Assembly: GCA_004431415.1 (NCBI GenBank)
Contig: QPMI01000561.1
Span: 25,075 to 89,074 of the forward strand
Reading direction: 5' to 3'
Source: Cyanophora paradoxa
Taxonomy: Eukaryota > Glaucocystophyceae > Cyanophorales > Cyanophoraceae
Length of the DNA stretch: 64,000 nucleotides
This document shows positions 1 to 11,578 of this stretch, in pieces. Every line of letters begins with the position of its first letter. The stretch's first letter is position 1. A model generated the notes under the pieces. That model ran no database searches, was not told the DNA's origin, and saw only the letters and a list, made by a program, of their open reading frames with translations. Both the position numbers and the translations under genes were made by a program.

Positions 1-2890
1 GAGGGCCGCCGGCGGGGGCGGCCCCGGGCTGGGGTACGAGGGCGGGGCGCCCTGGAAGGAGCGGGGGTGCCCAGCAGGAAGCGGGCGACCTCGGCGCGCG
101 CCCGCTCCAGCTCCTCCCGCAGCTCCTCGATCTGGCCCTGCAGGCGGCGGCGCGCCCCGTCAGCACAGCCGCCGCAGGCTCGAGCGCGGGCGGCGCCGCC
201 CGGCGGACCTCGGCGGCGCGGCGGTCGGCGCGGGCGATGGCGACGGCCTCGCGGTACTCGGCGTCCCGCATCCGCAGGTGCTCCGCCAGCTGCAGGCTCG
301 ACTCCGCCGCCTGCCGCCCCCGCCCGTCAGGCCCCCGCGCCGGGCCCCGCCTGCGCCGGACCCCCGGCGCGCCTCGTGGGAGCGGAAGACCTCGCGATCC
401 TTCTCCAGCACCTCCCGCTCGAGCTCGGCCACGCGCCCCTGCGCCGCCGCCAGCTCCGCCCCGAGCCGCCCCGCCTCCGCGCGCGCCGCCTCCGCCTCCG
501 CCCGGGCCGCCTTCTGCCCGGCCTGCAGGGCGTCCAGCTCCCGCCAGAGGCGCTCGGTGTCCCGGTTGTAGTCGGCGAGCATCCCCTCCCGCTCCCGCCG
601 CGCCGCCCCCGCCGCCTCCTCCGCCTCCGCGCGCGCCCGCTCCGCCGCCGCCAGCCGCGCCCGCATCTCGTCCCGCTCCGCCACTGCCTCCTCCGACTGC
701 ACCACCGCCAGCGCCTGCCGTTGCCGCCCGGGCCGGTCAGGCGGGCGGGCGGCGGCGGCGGGGCAGGGCGCACGTGCTGCTTGAGGCGCTCGCACTCGCC
801 GCGGACGATGCGGAGGCCCTCCTTCAGCTGCCCGATGGTCCCCTCCTTCTCCTCGCACGCCCGCTGCCCCACCGCACCCCGCGCACGTCAGCCGGCGCCG
901 CGCCGTCGCGCCCGGCGCGGGCGGGCGGGCGCGGGCGGGGCTCGCCTGCAGGGCCGCGCGGTCGTCCAGCAGCACCTCCACCCGCACCTGCGCGACCCGG
1001 CGCTCGACGAGGCAGGCGGGAGGCAGGTTGCGGGGCGGGAGAGGGCGACGGGGGGCGGCGGGCCTGGAGCTGGCCGACGACGGACTCGTCGCCGGAGCGG
1101 AGCTCGTCGAGGGCGCCCCGCAGCCGCGCCCGCTCCTTTTCGCTCGCGTCCAGCTTCACCTGCCCGCCCGCCCCCGACCCGACCCGGCTCGGGCCCCGGA
1201 GGGGCACGCGGGGCGGGGCGGGGCGGGGCGGACGCGGAGCTCGGCGGCGGCGCGGGACTCGCGGGCGAGGCGGGAGCGCTCCTCGGCGAGCTCCTCCAGC
1301 AGCCGAACCTGCGGCGCCGCACCGGCTCGCCCTCTCCGACGGGCCGGGCCGGGCGGGACGGGGGCGAGGCGCGGGAGGCGGACCCGCTCGCCGTCGGCGT
1401 GCTCGAACTTCTGCTGCAGCTCCCGCGCGAGCGCGCCCGCCCCTCCCCGCCCGCCCGCCCCGGCCCCGCCGCGCCGCCGCCGCCCCGCCGGCCCCGTCCG
1501 CCCGCAGCGCCACCAGGTCGGCCTCCGCCTTCGCCTTGCCGGCCCGCAGCTTCTCCATCTACGCCGGAGCTGAGGGGGCAGCCGCGGGGCGCGCTCGGCG
1601 GGGCGCGGGGCGGGCCTCCTTGGAGAGGGAGAGCTGCTTGCGGCGCGAGGCCTCCGCCTCCGCCCGCGCCTCGTCCAGCTGCGCCTGCGCGGGGGAGGGG
1701 GACGGTGTGGGGCGGGGTACGGGCTCCCGGGAGGGTCGGGAGGGGACCTTCCAGGCCTCGGCCTCGGCGCGGGCGGCCTCGACGGTCGCGCGCGCCTCCT
1801 GGCCCCTCCGCTCCGCCTCCCCCACCTGCGCCGGCCCCGCTTCGCCGGCCGTACGGGGGTACCCAGGAGGGGTGCGGGGTACCTGGTCGCGCATCGCCCA
1901 CCACTTGCGCTGGGCGTCAGCCACCTGCGGGGGCGGGCGGGGCAGGGAGGGGAATGTCAGGCGCCAGGGAGGAGAGGGGGGCGGGGGGCGGCGGGAGGTG
2001 GGCGGCGGGCCTCATTGGCGAGGCGGGAGACGGCGCGGGCGGCGGCGCCCTGCGAGGAGGCGACGGAGGCGCGCATCTCGTCGAGGGTCGCCCGGCTCGC
2101 CTCGACGAGCACGCGGTGCGCGCGCCGCAGCCGCCGGCACTCCCCCGCCACCCGCCCCGCGTAGTCCCGCACGCTCCGGTGCTGCACGGCGGTCGATCTC
2201 GGGAGGAGAACGGGGGCGGGCTTCGAGGAGAGACGGAGGGGGCACCTGCAGGACGAGCTGGATCCAGCGGTGGAAGATCTGCCGCGGCGCGGCGCGCCCC
2301 GTCGCTCGCTCGCGCTCCCCGGCCGCGGGGCGGGGCGCAGCAGGCTCGGGCGGGGCCCCTCCCGCACCTCGAGCTCGACAGAGGCCATCTCGTCCGAGAC
2401 GCGCACGGCGATCCCCTGCAGCATCTGCCCCCGCACGCCCGCTCTCACTCGGCAGGCGGCCCAGCGCGGCGGGGCCGGGGGCGCGGGAGGCGGGGCGGCA
2501 CCTTCTTCTTCTGCTCCTCCTCCTTGCGCGCGCCCGACGTGAGCATGTCCATCCCGACGCTCTTCAGCAGCGCGAACGGAGACTCGGCGCCGCCGGCCGA
2601 GCACGCCGTCGATGCCTGCCGGGAGGCGGGCGGGGCGTCGGGGCGAGGCGCGCGGGGCCGCCGAGCGCTTCCCGCACCTCCGGCGAGGATTCCGGCTTCA
2701 GGCCCGCCGTGCTGACGAAGTTCGAGAAGAGGTGCTCCTGCGGGCACGCCCGTCACCCGCGCGCCCCGGCTCCGAGCGGACCGAGGCGTACGATGCGAGA
2801 CAGCGACTCCTCTAGGAACGTGATGTCCGGGTCACCTCGCGGCGTCGTCAGCATCAGCTGCGGCGCCGTGTCAGGGGGCCGTTGAGCGCT
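1..2890 (-). CDS. Long coiled-coil protein, multi-exon, 3' end outside window
   Basis: Read on the minus strand, short exons alternate with GC-rich introns of the GTGCG...CTGAC...CAG kind. Exons near 2867-2775 (ending SRIVRLG), 2575-2505 (FALLKSVGMDML), 2430-2370 (MLQGIAVRVSDEM), 2180-2020 and 1930-1500 lead into Ala/Glu/Arg heptad-rich stretches such as AEAEASRRKQLSLSK near 1630 and, from about 720 to 360, a long uninterrupted coiled coil with RELDALQAG and AELEREVLEKDREV. No catalytic domain is visible. Coiled-coil composition is all that can be claimed: it could be a cytoskeletal, centrosomal or tethering protein. The true start codon is not certain (an exon begins after an acceptor near 2868), and the C-terminus lies before base 1. 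The apparently open plus-strand frames here come from GC-rich sequence with few stops. Confidence 0.6.
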
Positions 2891-3462
2891 CGAGCGCCGG
2901 CTCTGAGCGCTACATTGGCGACGAGGCGCTAGGCGGCGTGACGCATGCATTCGAATCTAAGTAGTGCGTGCGTGCGAGCGGCGGCGGCGGCAGCGGAGGC
3001 GGCCAAGACGAGGATGGGTCGAAGGCGGACCTCCTGGACGCGCGAGACGAAGGGCGACCTCGCTCCCTCCATTCGAAGTTGTGTTAATCCTGCTGTTAAT
3101 CCCGCTGCGACCGCCCTCTCCCGCGTGCTGGCTGCGTTGAGCTAAACTTCAGTTTGAGCGCGGGCAGCCGAGTTCGGCGAAGGGCTTTGTACGAACGCGG
3201 TGGGCTTAGAGGACGGTCCTCGCTGCCCGCCAGCTTGCTTTCTCGCTCTGCTACGTTGCGAATGAAGTCTGCCGTACCCCCAGAATCCCCAGAATGCCAG
3301 TTCGGTGCAGGCAGATAGCAGATGCACCGGCGATGTTAGTACTTCCTCTTTAGTGCGCCAAGTGCGCATATCACAGGCACGATGAGCGGTGTGCCTGCTA
3401 CGCGGAAGGTGTCCCTGGTCAGCCAAGGAGGCGATCACCTTCCGCGCCTGGGATCAAAGCCG
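2891..3462. promoter_or_regulatory. Divergent intergenic region
   Basis: About 570 bases between the minus-strand coiled-coil gene and the plus-strand ANL gene. GC content is lower than in the flanking genes and no convincing exon was found. It probably holds both promoters, but no clear TATA box or other motif can be named. Confidence 0.35.
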
Positions 3463-6400
3463 AATGTCGTCGGCACCCTACAAGGACCCGGAGCTGGTAA
3501 GCTTCGCCATGCCTGCTTTCCATGACCCTTGAGCGTGACCTACTGCTCCAGCGCCCCGTCCGGTCGCTGGCTCGGTTGCGGGAGCATCCATACGTAGCCC
3601 GACGGCCGCGCTGGATGCCATGCGGAGGAACCTGTCGCCGGCCCCCGCACCACCTCCTGCTGCGGGCCCCTTGACGCCCGCCGCTCCCAAGGGGGCCGTG
3701 AACGCCGTGCGACCTAGGCCGCGCCTAAAGCCCCCCATACCGACCTTCAACACGGCCGCCAAGAAGGAGGCGAAGGGCGCGTCCTCCTACGCGCGCCCAT
3801 TGCTGCGCGCTTGCCCCTGCTGACGCCGGATTAGATGTGGTGGAGAAGCCGCCCCCACCGCCGGGCCCCGCGCCCCCGCCGCGCCTCTCGGCACCGGCGC
3901 GGCTCCCCAGCGAGCTGCCGGGGCCGTCGGGCGCTGCGGCGGCCGCCAACACGTCCAAGCGCGACGGCGTCCTCGCGCCGCCGCCGCAGAGGAAGGACGG
4001 GCGGGCCGCGCGCGACGTCTCGCCGGGCGCGGCGATGTCGCCCGTCGTGGCCGTGGCACAGCGAGCGGTGGGCGCCGTGAGCAGCTCGGAGGCCCTGTCG
4101 CCCGGCGGGCAGAACGTCACGGTGAGGCGCAAGACCAGCATCGGCGGCAGCAGCGTGCGCCCGCGCTCGGCGTCCTCCACGCAGCGGGTCAGTCGCGCCG
4201 CGCCGCGCCCCTCCCGCGCGCCTCGCGCCGTGGCGCGCCCCGACGCCCCGCGGCAGACCTTCAACCTGCCGCCGGGCGACGAGATCCCCGTGCCGCGCAA
4301 GTGCGTCACGGCGGTCGCGCTGCAGAACGCCGGCAAGCTGCGCGACAAGCCGGCCATCGTGCGCCCCCGCCCCGCCCCCGCCCCTCCCCGCCCCGCCCGG
4401 CTCGGGCGAGCGAGGGGCCGGGGCCAGATCGACGCGGGGACGGGCCGGGCGCTCTCCTACGCGGAGCTGGAGCGCTCGGTCAAGCTCGCCGCCCTCGGCC
4501 TCAGGAGGTCCCGCCCCGCCCCCGCCTCCCTCGCCGCCCACGCCCCCGCCTTCGCCCCCGCCGAGCAGCGCCGCGCAGGTTCGGGTACCGCGCCGGCCAC
4601 GTCTTCGCGTTCCTGGGCGGGGGCGGGGCCGAGTGGGCGGTCGCCCTGCACGCCGTCGCCCTCATCGGGGGGACGGTCACGCTGGTGCCCCCCAACGCCA
4701 ACGTCGACGCCGCCGTCGCCCAGGCCCGCCCCGCCCCGCGCCCCGCCCCGCCCCGCCCCGGGCGGCTGAGGGGCCTCGGGCAGATGCGGGAGGGGGAGGC
4801 GGTGGCGGCGTTCGCGACGGAGCCGGCCTGCGACCTCGCCCTCGACGCCGCCTCCCGCGACGCCCAGGCCCGCCCCGCCCCGCCCCTCTCCGCCGCGACT
4901 CCCCCTGCTCGCCTCTCTCTGAGGCGCGGGGCGGGGGCGCAGATCCAGGACGTCTTCGTCTTCGGGTCGTGCAGCGGGGCCACCCCCTTCGCCGAGGTCC
5001 CCCCGCCCCGCGCCGCGCGGCTCCGGCGCGGGAGGGCGCTGAGGCGGGCCGGGGCCGGGCCGGGGCAGGTGCTGGCGCGCAACCGGCGGGCCTCGCGCAT
5101 CCGCTCCTCCATGGACGCCTCCGCCATGGGCCTCGTCCTCTCCGGCGTCACCGCCTCCGGCTCCGGCCTCGCCGGTCCGCCGCCCGCCCCGCCCGCCCCC
5201 GCGCCCCCGCGCCCCCTGAGCCGGCGGGCAGGGTCGGTGCGGTCGCCGCAGCGGGCGTCGGGGCGGACCTACGGAAGGAGCTGCTGAAGAGCGCCGTCGA
5301 AGACGACGAGGCGGAGCTCGCCAAGTGCGCCCCGCCCCGCCCCGCGCCCCCGCCAGACGCGCGCCCCGACCCGACGCGCGCCCCGCGCAGGTCCTCGAGG
5401 AGATGCAGGCGCCCGTCAGCATCTACTCCCACCCCCTCCTCCTCCTCTACAGGGTACAGCCCCCTCGTCCCGGCCCGCGGCCGGCGCCCCCGCCGACGCG
5501 GCGGGCAGCATCCAGCGGGGGGCGGGGGCGGGGCGGGGGCGGGGGCGCGGGGGCGGGGTGGCGGCGGCGAGGGCGCTGGGCACGCCGCGCTCGGGGAGCC
5601 TCAACGCCGCCGCGGAGTCCTCGCGCCTCGCCCTCACCCACCACAACGTCGCCGCCTCCCTCGTCCAGCTCGCCGCCGTCCGCCCTCCCCGCTCCCCTCC
5701 CTTCCGGAAAGCGGCCCCGCTCGGATTCGAACCCGCGCCCCGCAGGCGGAGGACTGGGACGAGTCCGACGTCACGGTGCTCCTCCCCCACGCCTACACCC
5801 CCTACCAGCTCATCGTCTCCTACATCCTCCCCCTCTACCTGGGTACCCCCCGCGTCCCCGGCGCCGCGTACCCCCCCGACCTCACGCCCTCCGCCACGCG
5901 CGCCAGGCTCCACCGTCGTGGCGATGTCCTCGTACAGCGGGCCGCCCTCCCCCTCCCCGCGCTCCGTCACCACGGCGCTCTCCTCGGGGGCCTCGGCCGC
6001 GCCCGTGCCGCCGCTCCTCTCGGGCGCCGGCGCCTCGTCGCCCATCGAGAACGGCGGGGCCGGCTTCGAGGCGTGGCTGGCGCTAGTGACGGAGCACCGG
6101 GCGACGCGGGCGGACGTGACGGCGCCCGTGCTGCTGGCGCTCCTCAAGTCGCCGGCGGTGGACGCGCACCTCGCCACCCTCTCCCGCCTGCGCTCCCTCA
6201 ACCTGGGGCCCGTCCCCGTCGCCGAGCCCTTCCAGCGCCTCCTCGCCGTCCGCCTCGGCGCCCACGTCCGCCTGCGCCTCGGCTACGGCTGCTTCGAGGC
6301 GCCCCTCACGCACCTCACCTCCCCCGCCAAGCCCCAGTTCGGCGTCGCCGGCGCCGCGCTGCTCGGCACGGCCTGCCGCGTCGTCGACGAGCGGACGGGC

Positions 6401-7798
6401 CAGCAGGCGGCCGCCGGCAGGTCGGGGGCCATCTACGTGCGGGGCCCGCAGGTGGCGCGCCCCGTGCCGCCCCTCCCCGCCCCCGCCGACGAGGAGCCGC
6501 CGCCCCTCCTCTGGCTCCCCACCGGCGACCACGGCTCCGGTCCGCCTGCCCCTCCCCACGCGTCGCCTCTGCCTTGGGGCTGACGCGCCGCCTCCCGCAG
6601 TGGACGAGGAGGGGTGCCTGCGGGTGTCGGAGCCGCGGCGGGACGTGCTGCACTTCGACGGGCTGCTGCGCGTGCCCCTCGCCCACGTGGAGGCCGTGCT
6701 GCTGAGCCACCCCTCCGTCCACGACGCCGCCGTCGTCCCCGTCCCCGACGAGGAGCACCACCAGGCGCGCCCGGGCCGGCCGGCGGCCACGCGGGGCGGG
6801 GGCCCGGGGCGGCTTCTGACGGGGCGGGCGCAGGTGGCGAAGGCGTACGTGGTGCCGTCGAGCACGCACGCGACGCACGCGAACCTCGCCCAGCTCGAGC
6901 TCTTCAACTGGATAAAGGCCCGCCCCCACGCCCGCCCGCCCGCCCCGCCCGCCCTGAGCTCGCTCTGACGCCCTTACCCTCCTCCGCAGGCGGGGGACCC
7001 GGCGTCCAAGGCGGCGGCGGCGGCGTCGGGCCAGGCGGCGGCCGAGGGGCATGCGGCGGCGGAGAGGGCCGGGGAGGAGAGGGGCGGGGGCGGCCTGAAG
7101 CCGGCGAAGTCGATGAAGGGCGGGGGCAGGACGCCCGGGCGGACGGCGCGGGCGGAGAGCCCGCGCTCCTCGCCCCGCAACGGCGGGCCCGGCATCGCCG
7201 TCCACGACGCCCCCGCCTCCGCCCTCGGCTCCGACTCCCCGCGCCCCCCCGGCATGGACCGCACCGCCGGCGGCGGCGGCGGCGGCGGCGGCGGGCTGGC
7301 GGTGGGCGGCGGGGGCCACGCGATCAGCCACGCGGGGAGGAGCAGCGCCGCGGTGGCGGGACGGCGCGGCCGCACAACCGGGGCATGGCGGACAGCGACG
7401 AGGAGGAGGCGGGGCCGGGGCCGGGCGCCGGGCCGCCGCGGGCGCTGGCGACGCGGCGGGCGAGCCGGAGCACGCCGCAGGGGGCGGACTCGGACGGGCC
7501 GGAGGAGAAGGACAGCGGGAGGCTGCGGGAGCTGCTGAGCCCGTCCGCCCCGCTGGAGGAGGCGCCGCCGGGCCCGGCGACGACGGGGCTCTCGCGGCAG
7601 GCGGCGGAGCTCATGGCGCTGGCGCAGGAGATCAAATCGTACATCGCCGACCGCCTCTCGCCCTACGCGCAGCTCCGCGCCGTCGAGTTCATGCCCCGCC
7701 TCCCCAAGTCCCCCTCCGGCCGCACCCTCCACCGGCGCCTCCTCGAGAAGGAGGACAACGCCTACTCCGACGAGGAGACCGCCGCCCCCGCCTTCTAG
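3463..7798 (+). CDS. Adenylate-forming (ANL, 4CL-like) enzyme with long low-complexity inserts
   Basis: Members of the AMP-binding superfamily activate carboxylates as acyl-adenylates and usually pass them to CoA. Exons in order give a Pro/Ala-rich N-terminus (ATG at 3620; a possible first exon with ATG at 3463 and a GTAAGC donor); a dimerisation-like stretch ALSYAELERSVKLAALG; a GAEWAVALHAVALIGG segment; LALTHHNVAASLVQL, matching the sequence after core motif A3; LLPHAYTPYQLIVSYILPLYLG; LALLKSPAVDAHLATLSRL; LGYGCFEAPLTHL (A5); AGRSGAIYVRGPQ (A6); LPTGD (A7); LLSHPSVHDAAVVPVPDEEH; and LPKSPSGRTLHRRL (A10). Two oddities: the A3 SGTTG.PKG loop is replaced by a Gly/Arg-rich expansion, and the A10 catalytic Lys is Arg. 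About 200 residues of Gly/Ala/Ser-rich sequence sit before A10. It may be a divergent or pseudo-enzyme. Family assignment is strong; substrate is unknown. Confidence 0.7.
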
Positions 7799-8127
7799 CC
7801 CCGGGGGCCCCGGGGCCCCCCTTCTTTTTCTAGCGTAGAGCAGCGTACCAGCGTAGTAGCCGTAGCCGCGTATCGTAGCCCGCAGCCAGCGCGTACTAGG
7901 AGTCTTTTTTGCCCCTTTGCGTCGCGCCCGACTCGACTCGACTCGGCGAGGGCGGCGCACAGTATTCACCCCACTCCGCGGCGAGGGCGCTCGGAGGCGG
8001 CGAATCGGTGGCGCCCCGGTCCAGCGATCGCGCGCCCACGCGATTCTTTGAGTTCCAACGCGTATTCTAGATCTAATGATGTATCCTAAGAAGAGAACTT
8101 TCAAGTCCGTGGAGCGGCGACGGGGGC
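7799..8127. other. Convergent 3' region
   Basis: Short gap between the stop of the ANL gene and the stop of the minus-strand TPM gene. It holds repeated AGCGTA/CGTAG words (about 7830-7890) and ACTCGACTCG. I see no exon in it; it presumably contains both 3' UTRs. Confidence 0.3.
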
Positions 8128-9060
8128 CTAGAGGCAGGTGCCGCCCTCGTTGAGGAGGCAGTTCTCGATGCGGCGCACGGCCTTGAAGATCGCCTGCGGG
8201 GCGAGGGCGCGCGCGGGGCGGCGGCCTCAGAGTCGGGGCGCGCGCGGGCCGGGGGGCCTCGAGCTCGGAGGGCGGGCCGGGGCGCACGGCGTCGGCGTCC
8301 TTCTCGAGCTCGCCGGCGCTGCCCTTGGTGAAGGTCTTGTTCCCGTAGTCGCTCTTCAGCCGCGTCCAGAAGGACTGCGGCAGCAGCAGCTGCACCTCCT
8401 GCCCCACGTTGAAGCTGGCCCCGCCCGCCCGCCTCAGGGCGGGCGCCGGGGCGGGGACGGGGCGGGGCGGGGGCACTTGAGGCGGTTGGGGAAGGTGTCG
8501 TCCACCACCATCACGATCGAGCTGTCGTCCAGGCCCCAGAACTGCCCCCCCCGCCCCGCGCGGCGTCGGCCGAGTCCCGCCGAGGCGCGCGCGGGGCGGG
8601 GCACGGGCCGGGCCGGCGCGCACCTCCTTGATGCTCTCGCCGGGCGTCTCAGGATACGACTGGGTCAGCACGCGTATCTTGAATCCCTTGGCGTCAAGCT
8701 CCGTCAGCTGCGCCGCTAGCTTGCGCTCCTGCGCCGGCTGCGCGCGCATTCGAGCTCAGCCAGCGGCCGGGCCGCGGCTCGCGACGGCGCCGACGGGAGG
8801 CAGAAGCGGCGCGCACGCTGAGGTAGTCCATAAGATCGATCTGCCGAGCGGAGGCGGGGGCGTTAGAGTTCGCTGGCGGCGTTGCGCGTTCCCGAAGCAC
8901 GTGCGGCGGGGCTTCAAGAAGCGGGCGCGACGCACTACTGGCGTTTTCTCCTTCGGGAGCAGATCCGGGCGGTTGACAGCGAACACCGGCGCCGCCGGGA
9001 TTAGCGCCGCGGCCAAGGCGGCAGCGGCGACCCACGAGCGAGCGGCGGTGACGAACGAGC
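8128..9060 (-). CDS. TPM-domain protein, thylakoid TLP18.3-like
   Basis: TPM-domain proteins of the TLP18.3 type act in the thylakoid lumen in photosystem II repair. Minus-strand exons read NRPDLLPK, IDLMDYLS, ERKLAAQLTELDAKGFKIR followed by VLTQSYPETPGESIKE, FWGLDDSSIVMVVDDTF, FNVGQEVQLLLPQSFWTRL with KSDYGNKTF, and finally AIFKAVRRIENCLLNEGG before the stop at 8128-8130. The order NRP.LLP, an RVL strand, a VVDD strand, FWT.L..YGN and a closing AI..IE.CL is the plastid TPM pattern. The upstream Ala-rich exon near 9016 (AALIPAAPVFA) looks like a lumenal targeting and cleavage region. Exact start is uncertain. One intron seems to begin GA (after LLPK). The presence of this gene is the best sign that the host has a plastid. 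Confidence 0.6.
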
Positions 9061-9605
9061 GGCCTGCCAGAGGCGGGTCAGAATCGATTGCCAGCTCGAT
9101 TCAAACACCAGGCGCGCACTCGCAGCCGGGGCGCTGGGGCCGTCCGCCGAAGCGCAGGTTGGACCCACACCGGCTGGCGCGGCCTGGCGGGCCTGGCGGC
9201 ACAGGCGCTCTTGTGCCAGCGAGCTCGAGCCGCTGGAGGCGAGCTGCCTAGCGCCGACGACCGGAGTGATCGAGAACGCGTGCATCGTGGCTGGCCAGGC
9301 CTGGTCTCTCTGAGGGGGTAGTCGAATACAGAAGCCACGGATGATCCTCCGATCCGGGCTTGGGATCGGTCGGCTGTGCAAGCCCGCTGGAATCCCGCAG
9401 AGCCAGGCTTCCACGCTCGCAAGACCGGTGTGCACGTGTCTCCGGCATCGCAGCGCCGCCGCCACTGAGCGCGCCGCGACCAGATCGTTCGGCACGTCCG
9501 CGTAAGCACGCAGAGTGACGGCAATACATGTAACGTTGCAGTGGTGCGCGCGGGAACTTTCCCTTCAACATCAGCGTGCAGATCGGCTGATCGGCTGACC
9601 ACCCA
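9061..9605. other. Divergent region, possible first exons of the OsmC-like gene
   Basis: This stretch separates the start of the minus-strand TPM gene from the first clear plus-strand OsmC exon. An acceptor-like CTGACC...CGCGCAG lies just before 9620. Upstream coding sequence for the OsmC N-terminus must be here or be missing, but I could not fix it. Confidence 0.3.
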
Positions 9606-10227
9606 GTGCGCGCGCAGCCTGGTACATCCGGATTCAAGGTGAACAAGGAGACACCATGCGCCCTGGACTACGCGCTAGGTGGGCCAGCGCTCCCTCTCCC
9701 CCTGCTAGGTGCCAGCGCTTCGGCAGGGGCCCTGGCCGCGTGCGAACAAAGCACGGCGCTGGATCTCGCACGGCAGCGGAACATCAACATTCGAAGCATG
9801 AATTTTGACATGGAGGCAACGGCGCGCCCGTTCAGCTGATGCGCCGGCGCTAGAGCGTCGCTGACTCTGCGCGCCTCGGCAGCTCGACGTAAGAGGCTAC
9901 AGAGGTGTCCCGGGCGTCCCCTCGCAGTTCCAGGTGCGCCGCCGCTGCCTGCGGTCGCTCGGAGCGCCCCAGCTTGATCATGAGGCGGGGCGGGGCCAGA
10001 CGCTCCGCTCGACGGTGCTGATCGACGCGGACGCGACGGAGGAGCAGCTCCGCGAGCTGAAGGAGCTCGTCTCCGAGCGCTGCCCCCTCCACGCCCTCTT
10101 CAGGGGTCCGCCCCCCGCGTCCCGCTCCGCGTCCCCCGACCAGGCTCACTCCGGGGCAGCCGCCGGCGTCAAGATGAGCGTCGCCTACTGCTTGCTCCCA
10201 CGCCCGAAGGCGGAGAGGCCGCCCTGA
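9606..10227 (+). CDS. OsmC/Ohr-like family protein
   Basis: OsmC-like proteins are small thiol-dependent peroxidase-type enzymes or relatives of them. Exons give FKVNKETPCALDYALG, a GTGGGCC...CGGCAG intron, then ALAACEQSTALDLARQRNI and NIRSMNFDME (the OsmC central helix pattern LA.C...T...A....I), then LDVRGYRGVPGVPSQFQ, TLRSTVLIDADATEEQLREL, KELVSERCPLHALF (the second conserved Cys with RCP), and GVKMSVAY before TGA at 10225. The first reactive Cys of the family is present in LAAC and the second in RCPLH. The N-terminal strand region is not resolved and the start is undefined. Family call is fairly secure; function beyond peroxide or thiol chemistry is not inferable. Confidence 0.6.
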
Positions 10228-10589
10228 TCGGCTCGGCGGACTTCCTCCCCACGTGTGAGAGCCCGAGCCCTCCCCTGCTCACGGCGCGTTCCGCACCACG
10301 ATCGGTCCAGCAGCAGCCCTCGCCAGCCATCTGATTTCGACTTTTCAATCTCAATTTTAAGCTCTAGATATAGTCCCTGCTTCAAGCTGCTTGCCCCCAT
10401 GGCCAATCCTTCAATTTCGGAAGCCAGCCAGGCTGAGTCAGCTAGAGCTCGGCGCCGGCGCCCCATTCGGTCCAGAGGTAGCAGCGTTTCGACAGCGAGC
10501 GACAATCAAAATTGTTGTAATATACAGATTGAGTTCTGAGTTGTATGTGGACCTGTGCTAGCCTAGCTAATGTACAATGAAGCTGAAGA
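10228..10589. other. Convergent 3' region
   Basis: Tail-to-tail gap between the OsmC-like gene and SYS1. It is AT-richer toward 10,320-10,560, and no exon or repeat was recognised. Confidence 0.3.
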
Positions 10590-11154
10590 TCAGGGCGCGC
10601 TGTCCTTGCTGGGTCGCGCGGGGCTTGCGCCGGTGAGAGGGATCTCGCGCATCTCTTTGCGCATGCAGAAGAACTCGCCCAGGACGGACATGATGATGCA
10701 GGAGAGGATCATCGCGATCCACCACTCCCACGCCTTCGGAAAGCCGCCGTAGATCCACGTCGCCACGAAGTGGATGAGGTGAAGCGTGAGGGTAAAGTCA
10801 AGGCACTTCTTCGACCGCTCCACGAAGACCCGGAGCGCCCAGGCGCTGCGCCGCGGTCGCCGGTCAAACCACATCAGCGGGTCGACGCTCTGCGGGGGCC
10901 GCGCGAGCGTGCCCCACAACGGAAGCGCACCTAGCTAAGGAAGCAATGACGAAGATGATGCACGCGAGCCAGCCACGCCCGTCTGTGAATCGAATGGAGC
11001 TGTACGAAAAGAGCTGCTGGAGACCGAACTCGTAGCCGAAGATGGCATCGAACCCGAAGAAGAGGACGCTAAGCGCCGCGTAGTACGAGAACTGCATGAG
11101 CGCGATCTGCCTCAGGATGAGCCGCGGCTCCCATCGCTCGGCGCCGTAGAACAT
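10590..11154 (-). CDS. SYS1: SYS1 homologue, Golgi multi-pass membrane protein
   Basis: SYS1 recruits the ARL3/ARFRP1 GTPase to the trans-Golgi. Two exons on the minus strand are visible. The first (ATG at 11154) gives MFYGAERWEPRLILRQIALM and QFSYYAALSVLFFGFDAIFG; the second gives RVFVERSKKCLDFTLTLHLI, HFVATWIYGGFPKAWEWWIA and IGEY-like SVLGEFFCMRKEMREIPL. The signatures W.P.LIL.QI.LMQ..YY, ERSK.CLDFT.T.H, GGFP..W.WW and GE..CMR.E..EIPL match the family in order, with four hydrophobic segments. The intron starts GTGCGC and ends CCGCAG near 10,909-10,937. It is divergently arranged with the next gene. High confidence. Confidence 0.85.
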
Positions 11155-11307
11155 CACCGCGGCCTCCGACCACGAAGCAAGCTACGTTAGCAGGCGGCTG
11201 GCGCGGCGGCTGCGTGGGCGGCTGCTGGGCGGCGGACGCCGGCGGTTTCCAGGAGGGTACGCAGCTCGAGTTGCTGGGTACAATCGCGCTCGGCTGAAAG
11301 TCGCAAA
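11155..11307. promoter_or_regulatory. Shared divergent promoter region
   Basis: Only 153 bases separate the start codons of SYS1 (minus) and the NDUFA3-like gene (plus), so the promoters must be shared or overlapping. No recognisable motif stands out. Confidence 0.4.
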
Positions 11308-11578
11308 ATGAGCTTCCTGGTTCGCGCCCTCGCCAAGGACAACGTGGTGCGTGCAGGCTTTGCCACCTCCCGAATCGCCCTGCCGCCCGAGCGATTCGCG
11401 TCCGCGCGGGCGGCCTAGCGACAGTCTGGCGCGTTCTTTCAGCGCCCCTGACGTCCTGCAGGTCACCCTGTGCTTCATTGTCGGTGGCATCGGCTGCCTC
11501 TTGCCCGTCTTTGCCCAGCCCAAGGCGGTCGGCCAGAAGGGCTACGAACCCGTCCCGCGGCCCACCGCCCAGCAATAG
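11308..11578 (+). CDS. Small one-pass membrane protein, complex I NDUFA3 (B9)-like
   Basis: Two exons: 11308-11346 (MSFLVRALAKDNV, donor GTGCGT) and 11462-11578 after the acceptor CTGACGTCCTGCAG. The 51-residue product has a short basic N-terminus, one hydrophobic segment (VTLCFIVGGIGCLLPVF) and a polar tail ending PVPRPTAQQ. NDUFA3, an accessory subunit of mitochondrial complex I, has the same size class and a matching VV.FVVGG...LP segment after a KD/KE..V start. The match is short, so other small membrane subunits remain possible. The gene is too small and too split to be found by length alone. Confidence 0.45.

Noticed and set aside
67-2885. Two overlapping 882-codon open frames on the plus strand
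   Set aside because: Pro/Arg/Ala-only composition with no domain. GC-rich DNA rarely has stops, and the minus strand shows coherent coiled-coil exons with proper introns.
5711-5746. tRNA-like T-arm (ggattcgaaccc on the plus strand) in an ANL intron
   Set aside because: The stem flanking the TTCGAAT loop does not pair beyond two bases, and no acceptor or anticodon arm could be found.
6974-8749. 591-codon minus-strand frame across the ANL and TPM genes
   Set aside because: It reads through TPM exons and introns and antisense to the ANL gene. Only its TPM exons are supported.
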